Below are positions 1 to 5,778 of a DNA stretch of 6,078 nt, piece by piece. How positions within the stretch are numbered: position 1 is the stretch's first letter; every line of letters begins with the position of its first letter. The notes beneath the pieces are model-generated. The model ran no database searches and was not told the DNA's origin. It saw nothing but the letters and a program-made list of their open reading frames with translations. The stretch is from JACCQS01 sp050999295 (GTDB lineage: Bacteria > Actinomycetota > Actinomycetes > Mycobacteriales > Geodermatophilaceae). The stretch covers positions 1 to 6,078 of the forward strand of contig JBPCPI010000187.1 in NCBI GenBank assembly GCA_050999295.1. The letters are read 5' to 3'. Made by a program: the position numbers and the translations under genes.

Positions 1-843
1 CTGCAGATCGTCCGGCAGATCATCAGCACGCTCGGTCCCCGGACCCAGCGCCCGTGGGACGTGGAGCCCACCGAGGAACCCGCGGTCGATCCGGGTGAGC
101 TGCTCGGCGTGCTGCCGACCGACACCCGGACCCCGTACGACGTCCGCGAGGTCATCTCCCGGATGGTGGACGGCAGTCGGTTTGCTGAGTTCAAGTCGCT
201 GTACGGGCAGACGCTGGTCACCGGGTTCGCCCGGATCCACGGTCATCCGGTGGGGATTCTCGCCAACAACGGGATCCTGTTCTCCGAGTCCGCCCTCAAG
301 GGTGCGCACCTCATCGAGCTCTGCGACCGCCGCAGCATCCCGCTGTTGTTCCTGCAGAACATCACCGGGTTCATGGTCGGTCGCGACTACGAGGCCGGTG
401 GCATCGCCAAGGCAGGCGCCAAGATGGTCACCGCGGTGGCGTGTGCGCGGGTTCCCAAGCTGACCGTCGTCATCGGCGGGTCGTTCGGCGCCGGAAACTA
501 CGCAATGTGCGGCCGCGGATACTCACCCCGCTTCCTGTGGACCTGGCCGAATGCCCGGATCTCGGTGATGGGCGGCGAGCAGGCGGCGTCAGTGCTGGCG
601 CAGGTCCGGCGAGACCAGCTGGAGAACACTGGTACGGACTGGAGCACCCAGGACGAGGAGGCCTTCAAGGATCCCATCCGCGAGCAGTACGAAACTCAAG
701 GGCACCCGTACTACGCCACCGCGCGACTGTGGGACGACGGCGTGATCGATCCACGTGACACCCGCACGGTCCTGGGTCTGGCCTTGTCCGCTTGCGCCAA
801 TGCACCACTTGAGGACGTCGGCTACGGCGTCTTCCGGATGTGA
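1..843 (+). CDS. mccB: 3-methylcrotonyl-CoA carboxylase beta subunit (carboxyltransferase), 5' end missing
   Basis: This is the carboxyltransferase half of 3-methylcrotonyl-CoA carboxylase. It moves carboxyl from carboxybiotin to 3-methylcrotonyl-CoA in leucine breakdown, in the cytoplasm. The frame is open from base 1, and the 280 residues present are roughly the C-terminal half of a family usually near 530 aa. The crotonase-like C-terminal CT domain is complete. It shows the LANNGILFSESALKGAHLIE stretch, the NITGFMVG and GGIAKAGAKMV segments, and the GGSFGAGNYAMCG loop that builds the oxyanion/biotin site. YSPRFLWTWPNARISVMGGEQAA and the terminal GVFRM are signatures of the methylcrotonyl type rather than the propionyl- or acetyl-CoA type. 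The biotin subunit follows 7 nt downstream and HMG-CoA lyase comes next, which agrees with this substrate. The GTG at 61 is internal, not the start. The true start, promoter and ribosome site lie outside the window. In mycobacterial naming this would be accD1, elsewhere liuB. Confidence 0.95.
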   Translation: MQIVRQIISTLGPRTQRPWDVEPTEEPAVDPGELLGVLPTDTRTPYDVREVISRMVDGSRFAEFKSLYGQTLVTGFARIHGHPVGILANNGILFSESALKGAHLIELCDRRSIPLLFLQNITGFMVGRDYEAGGIAKAGAKMVTAVACARVPKLTVVIGGSFGAGNYAMCGRGYSPRFLWTWPNARISVMGGEQAASVLAQVRRDQLENTGTDWSTQDEEAFKDPIREQYETQGHPYYATARLWDDGVIDPRDTRTVLGLALSACANAPLEDVGYGVFRM

Positions 844-850
844 TGGCGCC

Positions 851-2989
851 GTGAGCATCAGCGAGACGACGCTCGCGCACGATGCGTCCCGAGCGCCGCG
901 CCAATCACATCCACTCTTCGACACCGTGCTGATCGCCAACCGCGGTGAGATCGCCGTACGGGTGGCACGGACGCTGCGCGACTTGGGGATTCGCTCGGTC
1001 GCGGTCTACTCCGATGCGGACACCGGCGCCCGGCACACGCAGGTGGCTGACGTCGCCGTACACCTCGGCAGGTCGGCTGCGGCAGAGAGCTATCTGAACA
1101 TCGAACGGGTTCTCGACGCCGCCCGGCGTACCGGCGCGCAGGCGATCCACCCAGGGTACGGGTTCCTGGCCGAGAACGCCGCGTTCGCCCGAGCGTGCGA
1201 GGCGGCCGGGATCGTCTTCATCGGACCGCCGGTCTCAGCCATCGAGGCGATGGGCGACAAGATCCGGGCCAAGCAGACCGTGCAGGCAGCCGGCGTTCCG
1301 GTCGTACCCGGGCGGCATGACATCGGGATGGACGACGCCGCGATCATCGCCGCCTCGCACGAGATCGGTTTTCCGGTCCTGCTCAAGCCCAGCGCCGGCG
1401 GCGGCGGCAAGGGGATGCGCCGGGTCGCCGAAGCCGGCGCGCTGGCCGAGGAGATCGCCGGTGCCCGGCGCGAGGCACGCAGTTCCTTCGGCGACGACGC
1501 GCTACTCGTGGAGCGCTACATGGACCGCCCGCGGCACATCGAGATCCAGGTGCTCGCCGACAACTTCGGGACTGTGCTGCACCTCGGGGAACGCGAGTGC
1601 AGCCTCCAGCGCCGCCACCAGAAGATCATCGAGGAGGCGCCCTCGCCGCTGCTCGATGCAGCCCTGCGCGAGTCGATGGGCTCAGCTGCCGTCGAAGCCG
1701 CCCGTACGGTCTCCTATGTAGGTGCCGGGACCGTCGAGTTCATTCTGAGCGCGGACCGCCCGGGGGAGTTCTTCTTCCTCGAGATGAACACCCGGCTGCA
1801 GGTCGAGCACCCGGTCACCGAACTCGTCACCGGGATCGACCTCGTGGAGGCCCAGATCCGGGTGGCCGCCGGGCAGCGGCTGGATCTGACGCAGTCCGAC
1901 ATCTCGCTGACCGGCCACGCGATCGAGGCTCGGGTCTATGCCGAGGATCCGGTACGCGGCTTCCTACCCTCGGCCGGACGCGTCCTCGACCTGCACGAGC
2001 CCACCGGCGACCACGTCCGGGTCGATTCCTCGCTGGCCGTCGGGACGATCATCGGGACCGACTACGACCCGATGCTGTCCAAGGTCATCGCCTGGGGACC
2101 CGACCGGGAGGCCGCGCGGCGACGGCTGCTCGGCGCCCTCGCCGACACCGTCATCCTCGGCTTGCGGACCAACGTCGGGTATCTGCGCGCGCTGCTGGCC
2201 GACCCGGCCGTCATCGCGGGGGATCTCGACACGGGTTTGGTGGAGCGACGCGGGCCGGACCTGGCGGCGCCCTTCGACCAGGAGGTCTTGGCTGCGGCCG
2301 CGCTGTTGCGCCTGCTGGAACTGGAGCCGACCTCGAAGATCGTGGATCCGTTCGACATTCCTGGCGGCTGGCGGGTGGGTCAGCCGGCCTGGGCGAGCTG
2401 GCGGATGCAGTTGGCGGGGCAGGAACCGGTCACGGTCCGGGTCCGCGGCCGGGCCGTTGCCGCCGAAGTGGCGGTCGGCGATGCCGATCCGGTCGCGGCA
2501 TCTGCCCGCTGGGATGACCCGTACCTGCACGTCACCGTCGCGGGCCGGCGGTGCCGGTACGCCTACGCCGAGGACGGCGACGTGGCCTGGTTCGGCCTCG
2601 ATGGGGACGCGGTCTCCATCCGGGAGACCGATGCGCTTGCCGCGGCCCGGCACTCCGATGACGCGTCCGCGTCCACCGGCGCCGTACTCGCGCCGATGCC
2701 GGGGACGGTGACGTTGGTACGCGCCGCGCAGGGCGAGACGGTCACCAAGGGCCAGCCGCTCGTGGTTGTCGAGGCGATGAAGATGGAGCACGTCCTCACC
2801 GCGCCGATCGAGGGCGTCCTGTCCGAGTTCTCCGTCGTGGCAGGTCAGCAGGTGGCCATGGACGAGAAGCTCGCCCTCGTCGTCGAGACACCCGTTCCTG
2901 GCGATTTTGGCCAAAACCGCCACGTCGGGCGCCCCAGTCCTGGCGGTTTTGGCCAAAACCGCCACACTCGAGCCGAAGCGGGGGAGTGA
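851..2989 (+). CDS. mccA: 3-methylcrotonyl-CoA carboxylase alpha subunit (biotin carboxylase plus biotin carrier)
   Basis: This 712-residue subunit carboxylates its own biotin with ATP and bicarbonate and passes the carboxyl to the beta subunit. The biotin-carboxylase N-domain starts at LIANRGEIAVRV (about residue 27). The ATP-grasp domain carries K137 in MGDK, the glycine loop PSAGGGGKGM (180-189) and the catalytic EMNTRLQVEHP (from 311). The biotin-carboxylase C-domain starts near GHAIEARVYAEDP. A linker leads to a lipoyl-type carrier domain with VEAMKMEH, where K644 is the biotinylated lysine. The GTG at 851 fits the family N-terminus and lies 7 nt after the beta stop. It has no clear Shine-Dalgarno, so translational coupling is likely. 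A GTG at 755 in the same frame would overlap the beta gene and is less likely. Unusually, the last ~34 residues lie beyond the normal carrier-domain end and come from two palindromic repeats (GDFGQNRH and GGFGQNRH). From sequence alone it could also serve propionyl- or acetyl-CoA carboxylase; the neighbours favour methylcrotonyl-CoA. Confidence 0.94.
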   Translation: MSISETTLAHDASRAPRQSHPLFDTVLIANRGEIAVRVARTLRDLGIRSVAVYSDADTGARHTQVADVAVHLGRSAAAESYLNIERVLDAARRTGAQAIHPGYGFLAENAAFARACEAAGIVFIGPPVSAIEAMGDKIRAKQTVQAAGVPVVPGRHDIGMDDAAIIAASHEIGFPVLLKPSAGGGGKGMRRVAEAGALAEEIAGARREARSSFGDDALLVERYMDRPRHIEIQVLADNFGTVLHLGERECSLQRRHQKIIEEAPSPLLDAALRESMGSAAVEAARTVSYVGAGTVEFILSADRPGEFFFLEMNTRLQVEHPVTELVTGIDLVEAQIRVAAGQRLDLTQSDISLTGHAIEARVYAEDPVRGFLPSAGRVLDLHEPTGDHVRVDSSLAVGTIIGTDYDPMLSKVIAWGPDREAARRRLLGALADTVILGLRTNVGYLRALLADPAVIAGDLDTGLVERRGPDLAAPFDQEVLAAAALLRLLELEPTSKIVDPFDIPGGWRVGQPAWASWRMQLAGQEPVTVRVRGRAVAAEVAVGDADPVAASARWDDPYLHVTVAGRRCRYAYAEDGDVAWFGLDGDAVSIRETDALAAARHSDDASASTGAVLAPMPGTVTLVRAAQGETVTKGQPLVVVEAMKMEHVLTAPIEGVLSEFSVVAGQQVAMDEKLALVVETPVPGDFGQNRHVGRPSPGGFGQNRHTRAEAGE
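2899..2922. repeat. Palindromic repeat, copy 1, inside the alpha-subunit 3' end
   Basis: A 24-bp near-perfect palindrome centred between 2910 and 2911: TGGCGATTTTGG followed by its complement, with one mismatched pair (A2904/C2917). It is part of a 42-bp direct repeat whose second copy starts at 2939. It is translated in frame as GDFGQNRH. It has no stop codon in any of six frames. It is probably a member of a dispersed short palindromic family, but only two copies are visible here. Confidence 0.85.
2941..2964. repeat. Palindromic repeat, copy 2, inside the alpha-subunit 3' end
   Basis: A perfect 24-bp palindrome (TGGCGGTTTTGG plus its reverse complement) centred between 2952 and 2953. It lies exactly 42 bp (14 codons) downstream of copy 1. 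The matching stretch, including two flanking C bases on the left and one C on the right, covers 2897-2923 and 2939-2965 with one difference. It is translated as GGFGQNRH just before the alpha-subunit stop, and is stop-free in all six frames. Confidence 0.87.
2981..2986 (+). promoter_or_regulatory. Ribosome binding site for HMG-CoA lyase
   Basis: GGGGAG ends 5 nt before GTG 2992 and overlaps the alpha-subunit stop (2987-2989). It favours GTG 2992 over the in-frame GTG at 2986, which would use part of this same motif as its own start codon and has no purine tract ahead of it. Confidence 0.6.
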
Positions 2990-2991
2990 TC

Positions 2992-3954
2992 GTGCTGGAG
3001 ATTGCCTCGATCAGGGCCGCGGGGTTGCCGGCCGAAGTAACGATCTACGAGGTCGGCCCCCGCGACGGACTGCAGAACGAGTCCGAGACCGTGCCGGTCG
3101 AGGTCAAGGCCGAGTTCATCAGGCGCCTGGCCGCTGCCGGACTCAAGATCATCGAGGCCACGTCGTTCGTGCATCCCAAGTGGGTGCCGCAGTTGGCCGA
3201 CGCGGCCGAGTTGATCGATTCTCTGGAGCGGGTTCCGGGGGTTCGCTACCCCGTTCTGGTCCCAAACGAGCGGGGTCTCGATCGAGCGCTGGAGGCGGGA
3301 ATCGTCGATGTCGCGGTCTTCGCCAGTGCTACCGAGACCTTCGCCGAGCGCAACCTGAACCGGACAGTCGCCGAGTCGTTAGCGCTGTTCGCGCCGGTCG
3401 TGAGCCGCGCTCGAGATGCCGGGCTGGGCGTCCGCGGGTACGTGAGCATGTGCTTTGGCGACCCGTGGGAAGGCACCGTGCCGATCGGGCAGGTGGTGTC
3501 GGTCGGGCAAGCCCTGCTCGAGATGGGCTGCACCGAACTGTCTTTGGGCGACACGATCGGGGTGGCGACACCCGGCCGGGTCGTTGCGGTGCTCGATGAG
3601 TTCGCCGCTGGGGGGACGTCGATCGGCAGCCTGGCCGTGCACTTCCATGACACGTACGGACAGGCGCTTTCCAACACGCTGGCCGCGCTGCGCGAGGGCG
3701 TCACCGTGGTCGATGCCAGCACCGGGGGACTGGGGGGCTGCCCGTACGCCGAGAGTGCGACCGGGAACCTGGCCACCGAGGATCTCGTGTGGATGCTCAA
3801 CGGCCTTGGCATCTGGACCGGCGTGGACCTGCAGTCGTTGGTGGACACCAGCATCTGGATGGCGGGCAAGCTCGGCAAGCCGAGCCCGTCGCGTGTCGTA
3901 CAAGCACTCACGGGGGGCTCCGCCCCCCGTGTCCCCCCCGACGACGGCGGTTGA
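2992..3954 (+). CDS. mvaB: Hydroxymethylglutaryl-CoA lyase
   Basis: This TIM-barrel, divalent-metal enzyme cleaves (S)-3-hydroxy-3-methylglutaryl-CoA to acetyl-CoA and acetoacetate, the last step of leucine degradation. The 320 residues include VGPRDGLQNE with R24 and D25, EATSFVHPKWVPQLAD, and SLGDTIGVATPG. VHFHDTYGQ carries the metal ligands H217 and H219. GGLGGCPYA carries the active-site loop cysteine C250, and GNLATEDL carries N259. These correspond to human R41, D42, H233, H235, C266 and N275, so all key residues are intact. The gene starts 2 nt after the alpha-subunit stop. An alternative GTG at 2986 would add two residues and overlap by 4 nt. The last ~14 residues (TGGSAPRVPPDDGG) lie beyond the usual family end and are largely encoded by a GC-rich hairpin repeat. 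Other names in use are hmgL and liuE. Isopropylmalate/homocitrate synthases share the fold but lack the GGLGGCPYA context. Confidence 0.96.
   Translation: MLEIASIRAAGLPAEVTIYEVGPRDGLQNESETVPVEVKAEFIRRLAAAGLKIIEATSFVHPKWVPQLADAAELIDSLERVPGVRYPVLVPNERGLDRALEAGIVDVAVFASATETFAERNLNRTVAESLALFAPVVSRARDAGLGVRGYVSMCFGDPWEGTVPIGQVVSVGQALLEMGCTELSLGDTIGVATPGRVVAVLDEFAAGGTSIGSLAVHFHDTYGQALSNTLAALREGVTVVDASTGGLGGCPYAESATGNLATEDLVWMLNGLGIWTGVDLQSLVDTSIWMAGKLGKPSPSRVVQALTGGSAPRVPPDDGG
3909..3931. repeat. GC-rich hairpin repeat inside the HMG-CoA lyase 3' end
   Basis: A perfect inverted repeat, CACGGGGGGC - TCC - GCCCCCCGTG, with a 10-bp stem and 3-nt loop, followed by a run of seven C. It lies 21 nt before the stop codon and encodes most of the extra C-terminal tail (TGGSAPR). 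It is stop-free in all six frames. There is no T-run, so it is not a canonical intrinsic terminator. Short GC-rich hairpins of this kind are common repetitive elements in actinobacterial genomes (recalled, not searched). Confidence 0.8.
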
Positions 3955-3980
3955 ATTGATCGTGAAAGCCGAAGTTGTGA

Positions 3981-3986
3981 AAGGAA
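3981..3986 (+). promoter_or_regulatory. Ribosome binding site for acyl-CoA dehydrogenase
   Basis: AAGGAA lies 5 nt before ATG 3992, in a short stretch that is A-rich for this genome. It decides the start: an in-frame GTG at 3962 would put this site inside the gene and add ten residues (MKAEVVKGNP) that do not resemble the family N-terminus. Confidence 0.75.
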
Positions 3987-3991
3987 ATCCG

Positions 3992-5143
3992 ATGCTCGAC
4001 TATCGACTGGACGACGAGAGCCAGGCGCTGCAGAAGATGGTGCGCGAATTCGCCCGGGAGGTGGTCGCCCCGCAGATAGGCGACTTCTACGAGCGGGAGG
4101 AGTTCCCATACGAGATCGTGCGTCAGATGGGCGAGCTCGGCCTGTTCGGACTGCCCTTTCCCGAGGAGTACGGCGGCTCCGGTGGTACGTACTTCACGCT
4201 GTGCTTGGCGCTGGAAGAGCTTGCCCGCGTTGACTCCTCGGTTGCGATCACGCTGGAGGCGGGTGTGTCTCTGGGGGCGATGCCGATCTTCCGCTTCGGT
4301 ACGGAGGAGCAGAAGAAGCAGTGGCTGCCGAGGCTGTGCAGCGGCGAGGTGTTGGGTGCCTTCGGGTTGACCGAACCCGGCGGGGGATCGGATGCCGGGG
4401 CGACCTTGACCACTGCCGTGCTCGAGGACGACCACTGGGTGATCAACGGCAGCAAGGCGTTCATCACCAACTCCGGAACAGACATCACCGGCCTGGTCAC
4501 GGTCACCGCGGTCACCGGGAAGCAGTCGGACAGCCGCAAGGAGATCTCGGCAATCCTGGTGCCTTCGGGCACACCGGGATTCACGGTGTCGAAGAAGTAC
4601 TCCAAGGTTGGCTGGAATGCCTCGGACACCCGGGAGCTGTCCTTCGACGGCTGCCGGGTGCCGGCCGAGAACCTCGTCGGTGAGCGGGGTCGCGGGTACG
4701 CGCAGTTCCTCTCGATCCTGGACGAGGGCCGGATCGCGATTTCCGCGCTGTCCGTGGGACTTGCGCAGGGCTGCGTGGACGAATCGCTGAAATATGCCGG
4801 GCAACGCAAGGCTTTCGGCAAACCGATCGGCGCACATCAGGCGATCGCGTTCAAGATCGCCGACATGGAGACCCGTGCGTTCACTGCCCGGATGGCCTAC
4901 TACCGGGCGGCGGAGAAGATGTTGCGCGGCGAGCCGTTCAAGCGTGAGGCCGCCATGGCCAAGCTCTACTCGTCCGAGATCGCCGTGACCAATGCCCGCG
5001 AGGCGACTCAGGTGCATGGCGGGTACGGCTTCATGAACGAGTTCCCGGTCGCGCGCATGTGGCGGGACTCCAAGATCCTCGAGATCGGCGAGGGCACCTC
5101 AGAGGTGCAACGGATGCTGATCGCCCGCGACCTGGGACTTTGA
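3992..5143 (+). CDS. Acyl-CoA dehydrogenase (probable isovaleryl/branched-chain acyl-CoA substrate)
   Basis: This FAD-dependent enzyme introduces the alpha,beta double bond in an acyl-CoA and passes electrons to electron-transfer flavoprotein. The 383 residues are full length for the family and start at MLDYRLDDESQ, with a good ribosome site ahead. The N-terminal helical domain carries LGLFGLPFPEEYGGSGG. The middle beta-domain carries the first family signature GLTEPGGGSDAGA (125-137). The C-terminal helical domain carries the second signature, QVHGGYGFMNEFP onward (340-359). E367 in IGEGTSEVQ is the catalytic base position used by short- and medium-chain dehydrogenases. The position matching the human isovaleryl-CoA dehydrogenase base (E254) appears to be G246. 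It resembles the mycobacterial FadE19 and streptomycete AcdH type (from memory). Operon context points to isovaleryl-CoA or a broader branched-chain range; the residues alone do not settle the substrate. Confidence 0.93.
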   Translation: MLDYRLDDESQALQKMVREFAREVVAPQIGDFYEREEFPYEIVRQMGELGLFGLPFPEEYGGSGGTYFTLCLALEELARVDSSVAITLEAGVSLGAMPIFRFGTEEQKKQWLPRLCSGEVLGAFGLTEPGGGSDAGATLTTAVLEDDHWVINGSKAFITNSGTDITGLVTVTAVTGKQSDSRKEISAILVPSGTPGFTVSKKYSKVGWNASDTRELSFDGCRVPAENLVGERGRGYAQFLSILDEGRIAISALSVGLAQGCVDESLKYAGQRKAFGKPIGAHQAIAFKIADMETRAFTARMAYYRAAEKMLRGEPFKREAAMAKLYSSEIAVTNAREATQVHGGYGFMNEFPVARMWRDSKILEIGEGTSEVQRMLIARDLGL

Positions 5144-5168
5144 CCGGCGCAGCGTGGGCGCCCGGCTT

Positions 5169-5174
5169 TACTGT
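5169..5174 (+). promoter_or_regulatory. Possible -10 element for leaderless transcription of the YCII gene
   Basis: TACTGT matches the TAnnnT -10 consensus and ends 6 nt before GTG 5181, so transcription could begin at or next to the start codon. No Shine-Dalgarno precedes 5181 or the alternative GTG 5154. No -35 is seen at the usual spacing; a TTGACC at 5140-5145 is 23 nt away, which is too far. The gene might also be reached by read-through from the leucine cluster. Confidence 0.4.
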
Positions 5175-5180
5175 TCCATC

Positions 5181-5489
5181 GTGGCGGACTACTTCCTCGT
5201 TCGGCTCGCGCGTGGTGCCGCGTGGGATCACTCGCGAACGCGCCGGGAGCAAGCCGGCTGGGACGAGCATGCCGCCTTCATGGATGCGCTTGTTGCCGAC
5301 GGCGTCGTCATCCTTGGCGGGCCGGTGGGTGAGGGCGACGGTGAGGACAGCGTGCTCGTCGTCGACATGGACGACGAGGCGCGTATTCGTGATTGCCTCG
5401 CGGACGACCCGTGGGTTGACGACCTGCTGACAATCAAGGGCGTCGAACCCTGGTCGGTCTGGCTTCGCGCGCCTGGTGGTCCCCTTTAG
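5181..5489 (+). CDS. YCII-related domain protein, function unknown
   Basis: A 102-residue cytoplasmic protein with the small ferredoxin-like YCII fold (YciI family). It begins with MADYFLVRLARG (first strand). WDEHAAFMDALVADGVVILGGPV (from residue 27) follows, then VLVVDMDDEARIRDCLADDPW and a final strand, GVEPWSVWL. The family's proposed His-Asp pair would be H30 and D76. No general enzymatic role is established for the family; some relatives are dehalogenase-like or fused to other enzymes. GTG 5181 is preferred because the family starts right at this strand; GTG 5154 would add nine residues (MGARLYCSI). It lies 37 nt after the dehydrogenase stop, on the same strand, with no obvious link to leucine catabolism. 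Its stop codon (TAG 5487-5489) lies within the first unit of the 75-bp tandem repeat. Confidence 0.8.
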   Translation: MADYFLVRLARGAAWDHSRTRREQAGWDEHAAFMDALVADGVVILGGPVGEGDGEDSVLVVDMDDEARIRDCLADDPWVDDLLTIKGVEPWSVWLRAPGGPL

Positions 5490-5559
5490 TACGGCAGCAA
5501 CGATCGGGGTTACGGCGGCCGGGTTCGGCGGTCGGCTGCCGGGTGTCCGCTGGTTGGCG
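5485..5559. repeat. 75-bp tandem repeat, unit 1
   Basis: Begins TTTAGTACGGCAGCAACG at the YCII stop codon and differs from unit 2 at two positions (T5510 to G, and the G in GGTCGG to T). Each unit holds CGGCAGC near its left end and GCTGCCG near its right (5492-5498 and 5535-5541 here), which could pair across a 36-nt loop. The period is exactly 75 bp. Function unknown. Confidence 0.9.
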
Positions 5560-5634
5560 TTTAGTACGGCAGCAACGATCGGGGGTACGGCGGCCGGGTT
5601 CGGCGGTCTGCTGCCGGGTGTCCGCTGGTTGGCG
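5560..5634. repeat. 75-bp tandem repeat, unit 2
   Basis: The second full copy, 73 of 75 bases identical to unit 1 and directly adjoining it. The near-identity indicates a recent duplication or ongoing homogenisation. It repeats the TTTAG at its start, so the YCII stop is echoed every 75 bp in the same frame. Confidence 0.9.
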
Positions 5635-5661
5635 TTTAGTGCGGCAGCAACGAATGGGTAC
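5635..5661. repeat. 75-bp tandem repeat, partial decayed unit 3
   Basis: TTTAGTGCGGCAGCAACGA matches the unit start with one change, then similarity decays after about 24 bases. A weak GGCCGG echo reaches about 5674. This looks like a truncated or older copy at the array edge. Confidence 0.75.
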
Positions 5662-5703
5662 GTGGGGTGGCCGGTTTCGCTCTTTGGCCGGCGGCTGCGA
5701 GCT

Positions 5704-5735
5704 GAGATTCCCTTAGAGATTTCTTCGGAATCTCT
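5704..5735 (+). other. Two overlapping, mutually exclusive hairpins
   Basis: GAGATTCC (5704-5711) is the exact reverse complement of GGAATCTC (5727-5734). AGAGATT (5715-5721) is the exact reverse complement of AATCTCT (5729-5735). Both left arms compete for the same right arm. The second stem can also close on a UUCG tetraloop (5724-5727) if one T is bulged. No T-run follows, so a classic terminator is not supported. The arrangement could end or attenuate transcription arriving from the YCII side, or be a protein site on DNA. The segment is more AT-rich than its surroundings. Confidence 0.45.
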
Positions 5736-5763
5736 TGCCGCCCATCCGCTTTGACGGTATACT
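5735..5763 (+). promoter_or_regulatory. Promoter of the DUF222 gene
   Basis: A -35 TTGCCG (5735-5740), a 17-nt spacer and a -10 TATACT (5758-5763) form a strong housekeeping-sigma-type promoter. The -10 ends 7 nt before ATG 5771, so transcription should begin at or next to the start codon. There is no ribosome site, which fits a leaderless mRNA. The -35 overlaps the right edge of the hairpins, and the -10 overlaps the LexA-type operator by one base. An alternative TTGACG at 5751-5756 is too close to the -10 to act as its -35. Confidence 0.75.
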
Positions 5764-5778
5764 CGAACGTATGTTCGA
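5763..5778. promoter_or_regulatory. LexA (SOS) box over the promoter and start codon
   Basis: TCGAAC-GTAT-GTTCGA is a perfect match to the mycobacterial/Bacillus-type LexA operator, TCGAAC-N4-GTTCGA. It runs from the last base of the -10 through the predicted transcription start and the first three codons (ATG TTC GA..). LexA bound here should block initiation until DNA damage triggers its self-cleavage. LexA control of 13E12-family genes is known in Mycobacterium tuberculosis, which supports the reading. Confidence 0.82.

Noticed and set aside
1..6. CTGCAG (PstI site) at the very first bases, suggesting a clone junction
   Set aside because: The beta-subunit frame continues naturally through these bases and one six-base site at a window edge is not evidence of a junction.
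1964..2965. Long reverse-strand open frame (333 codons) opposite the alpha-subunit gene
   Set aside because: It is antisense to a clearly conserved biotin carboxylase and is low-complexity in composition, as expected for GC-rich shadow frames.
3909..3940. Intrinsic terminator between lyase and dehydrogenase
   Set aside because: The hairpin is strong but lies inside the lyase coding region and is followed by a C-run, not a T-run, with the next pathway gene only 37 nt past the stop.
3455..3991. Upstream extension of the dehydrogenase frame into the lyase gene
   Set aside because: The frame is open but overlaps the intact lyase. The family N-terminus and a good ribosome site place the start at 3992.
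3908..5017. Long reverse-strand open frame (369 codons) opposite the acyl-CoA dehydrogenase
   Set aside because: It mirrors the codon bias of the real gene on the plus strand, which carries both family signatures; no recognisable domain in the reverse product.
5485..5661. CRISPR array
   Set aside because: The whole 75-bp unit is repeated without unique spacers and no cas gene is present.
5476..5754. 92-codon open frame across the 75-bp repeats (repeat peptide FSTAATIG...LPGVRWLA)
   Set aside because: It starts inside the YCII gene and has no ribosome site or promoter. It is open mainly because the 75-bp period is a multiple of three in a GC-rich region. No family resemblance is seen, so I treat it as non-coding repeat.
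5751..5763. TTGACG next to TATACT as a -35/-10 pair
   Set aside because: Only one base separates them; TTGCCG at 5735-5740 with a 17-nt spacer is the workable -35.
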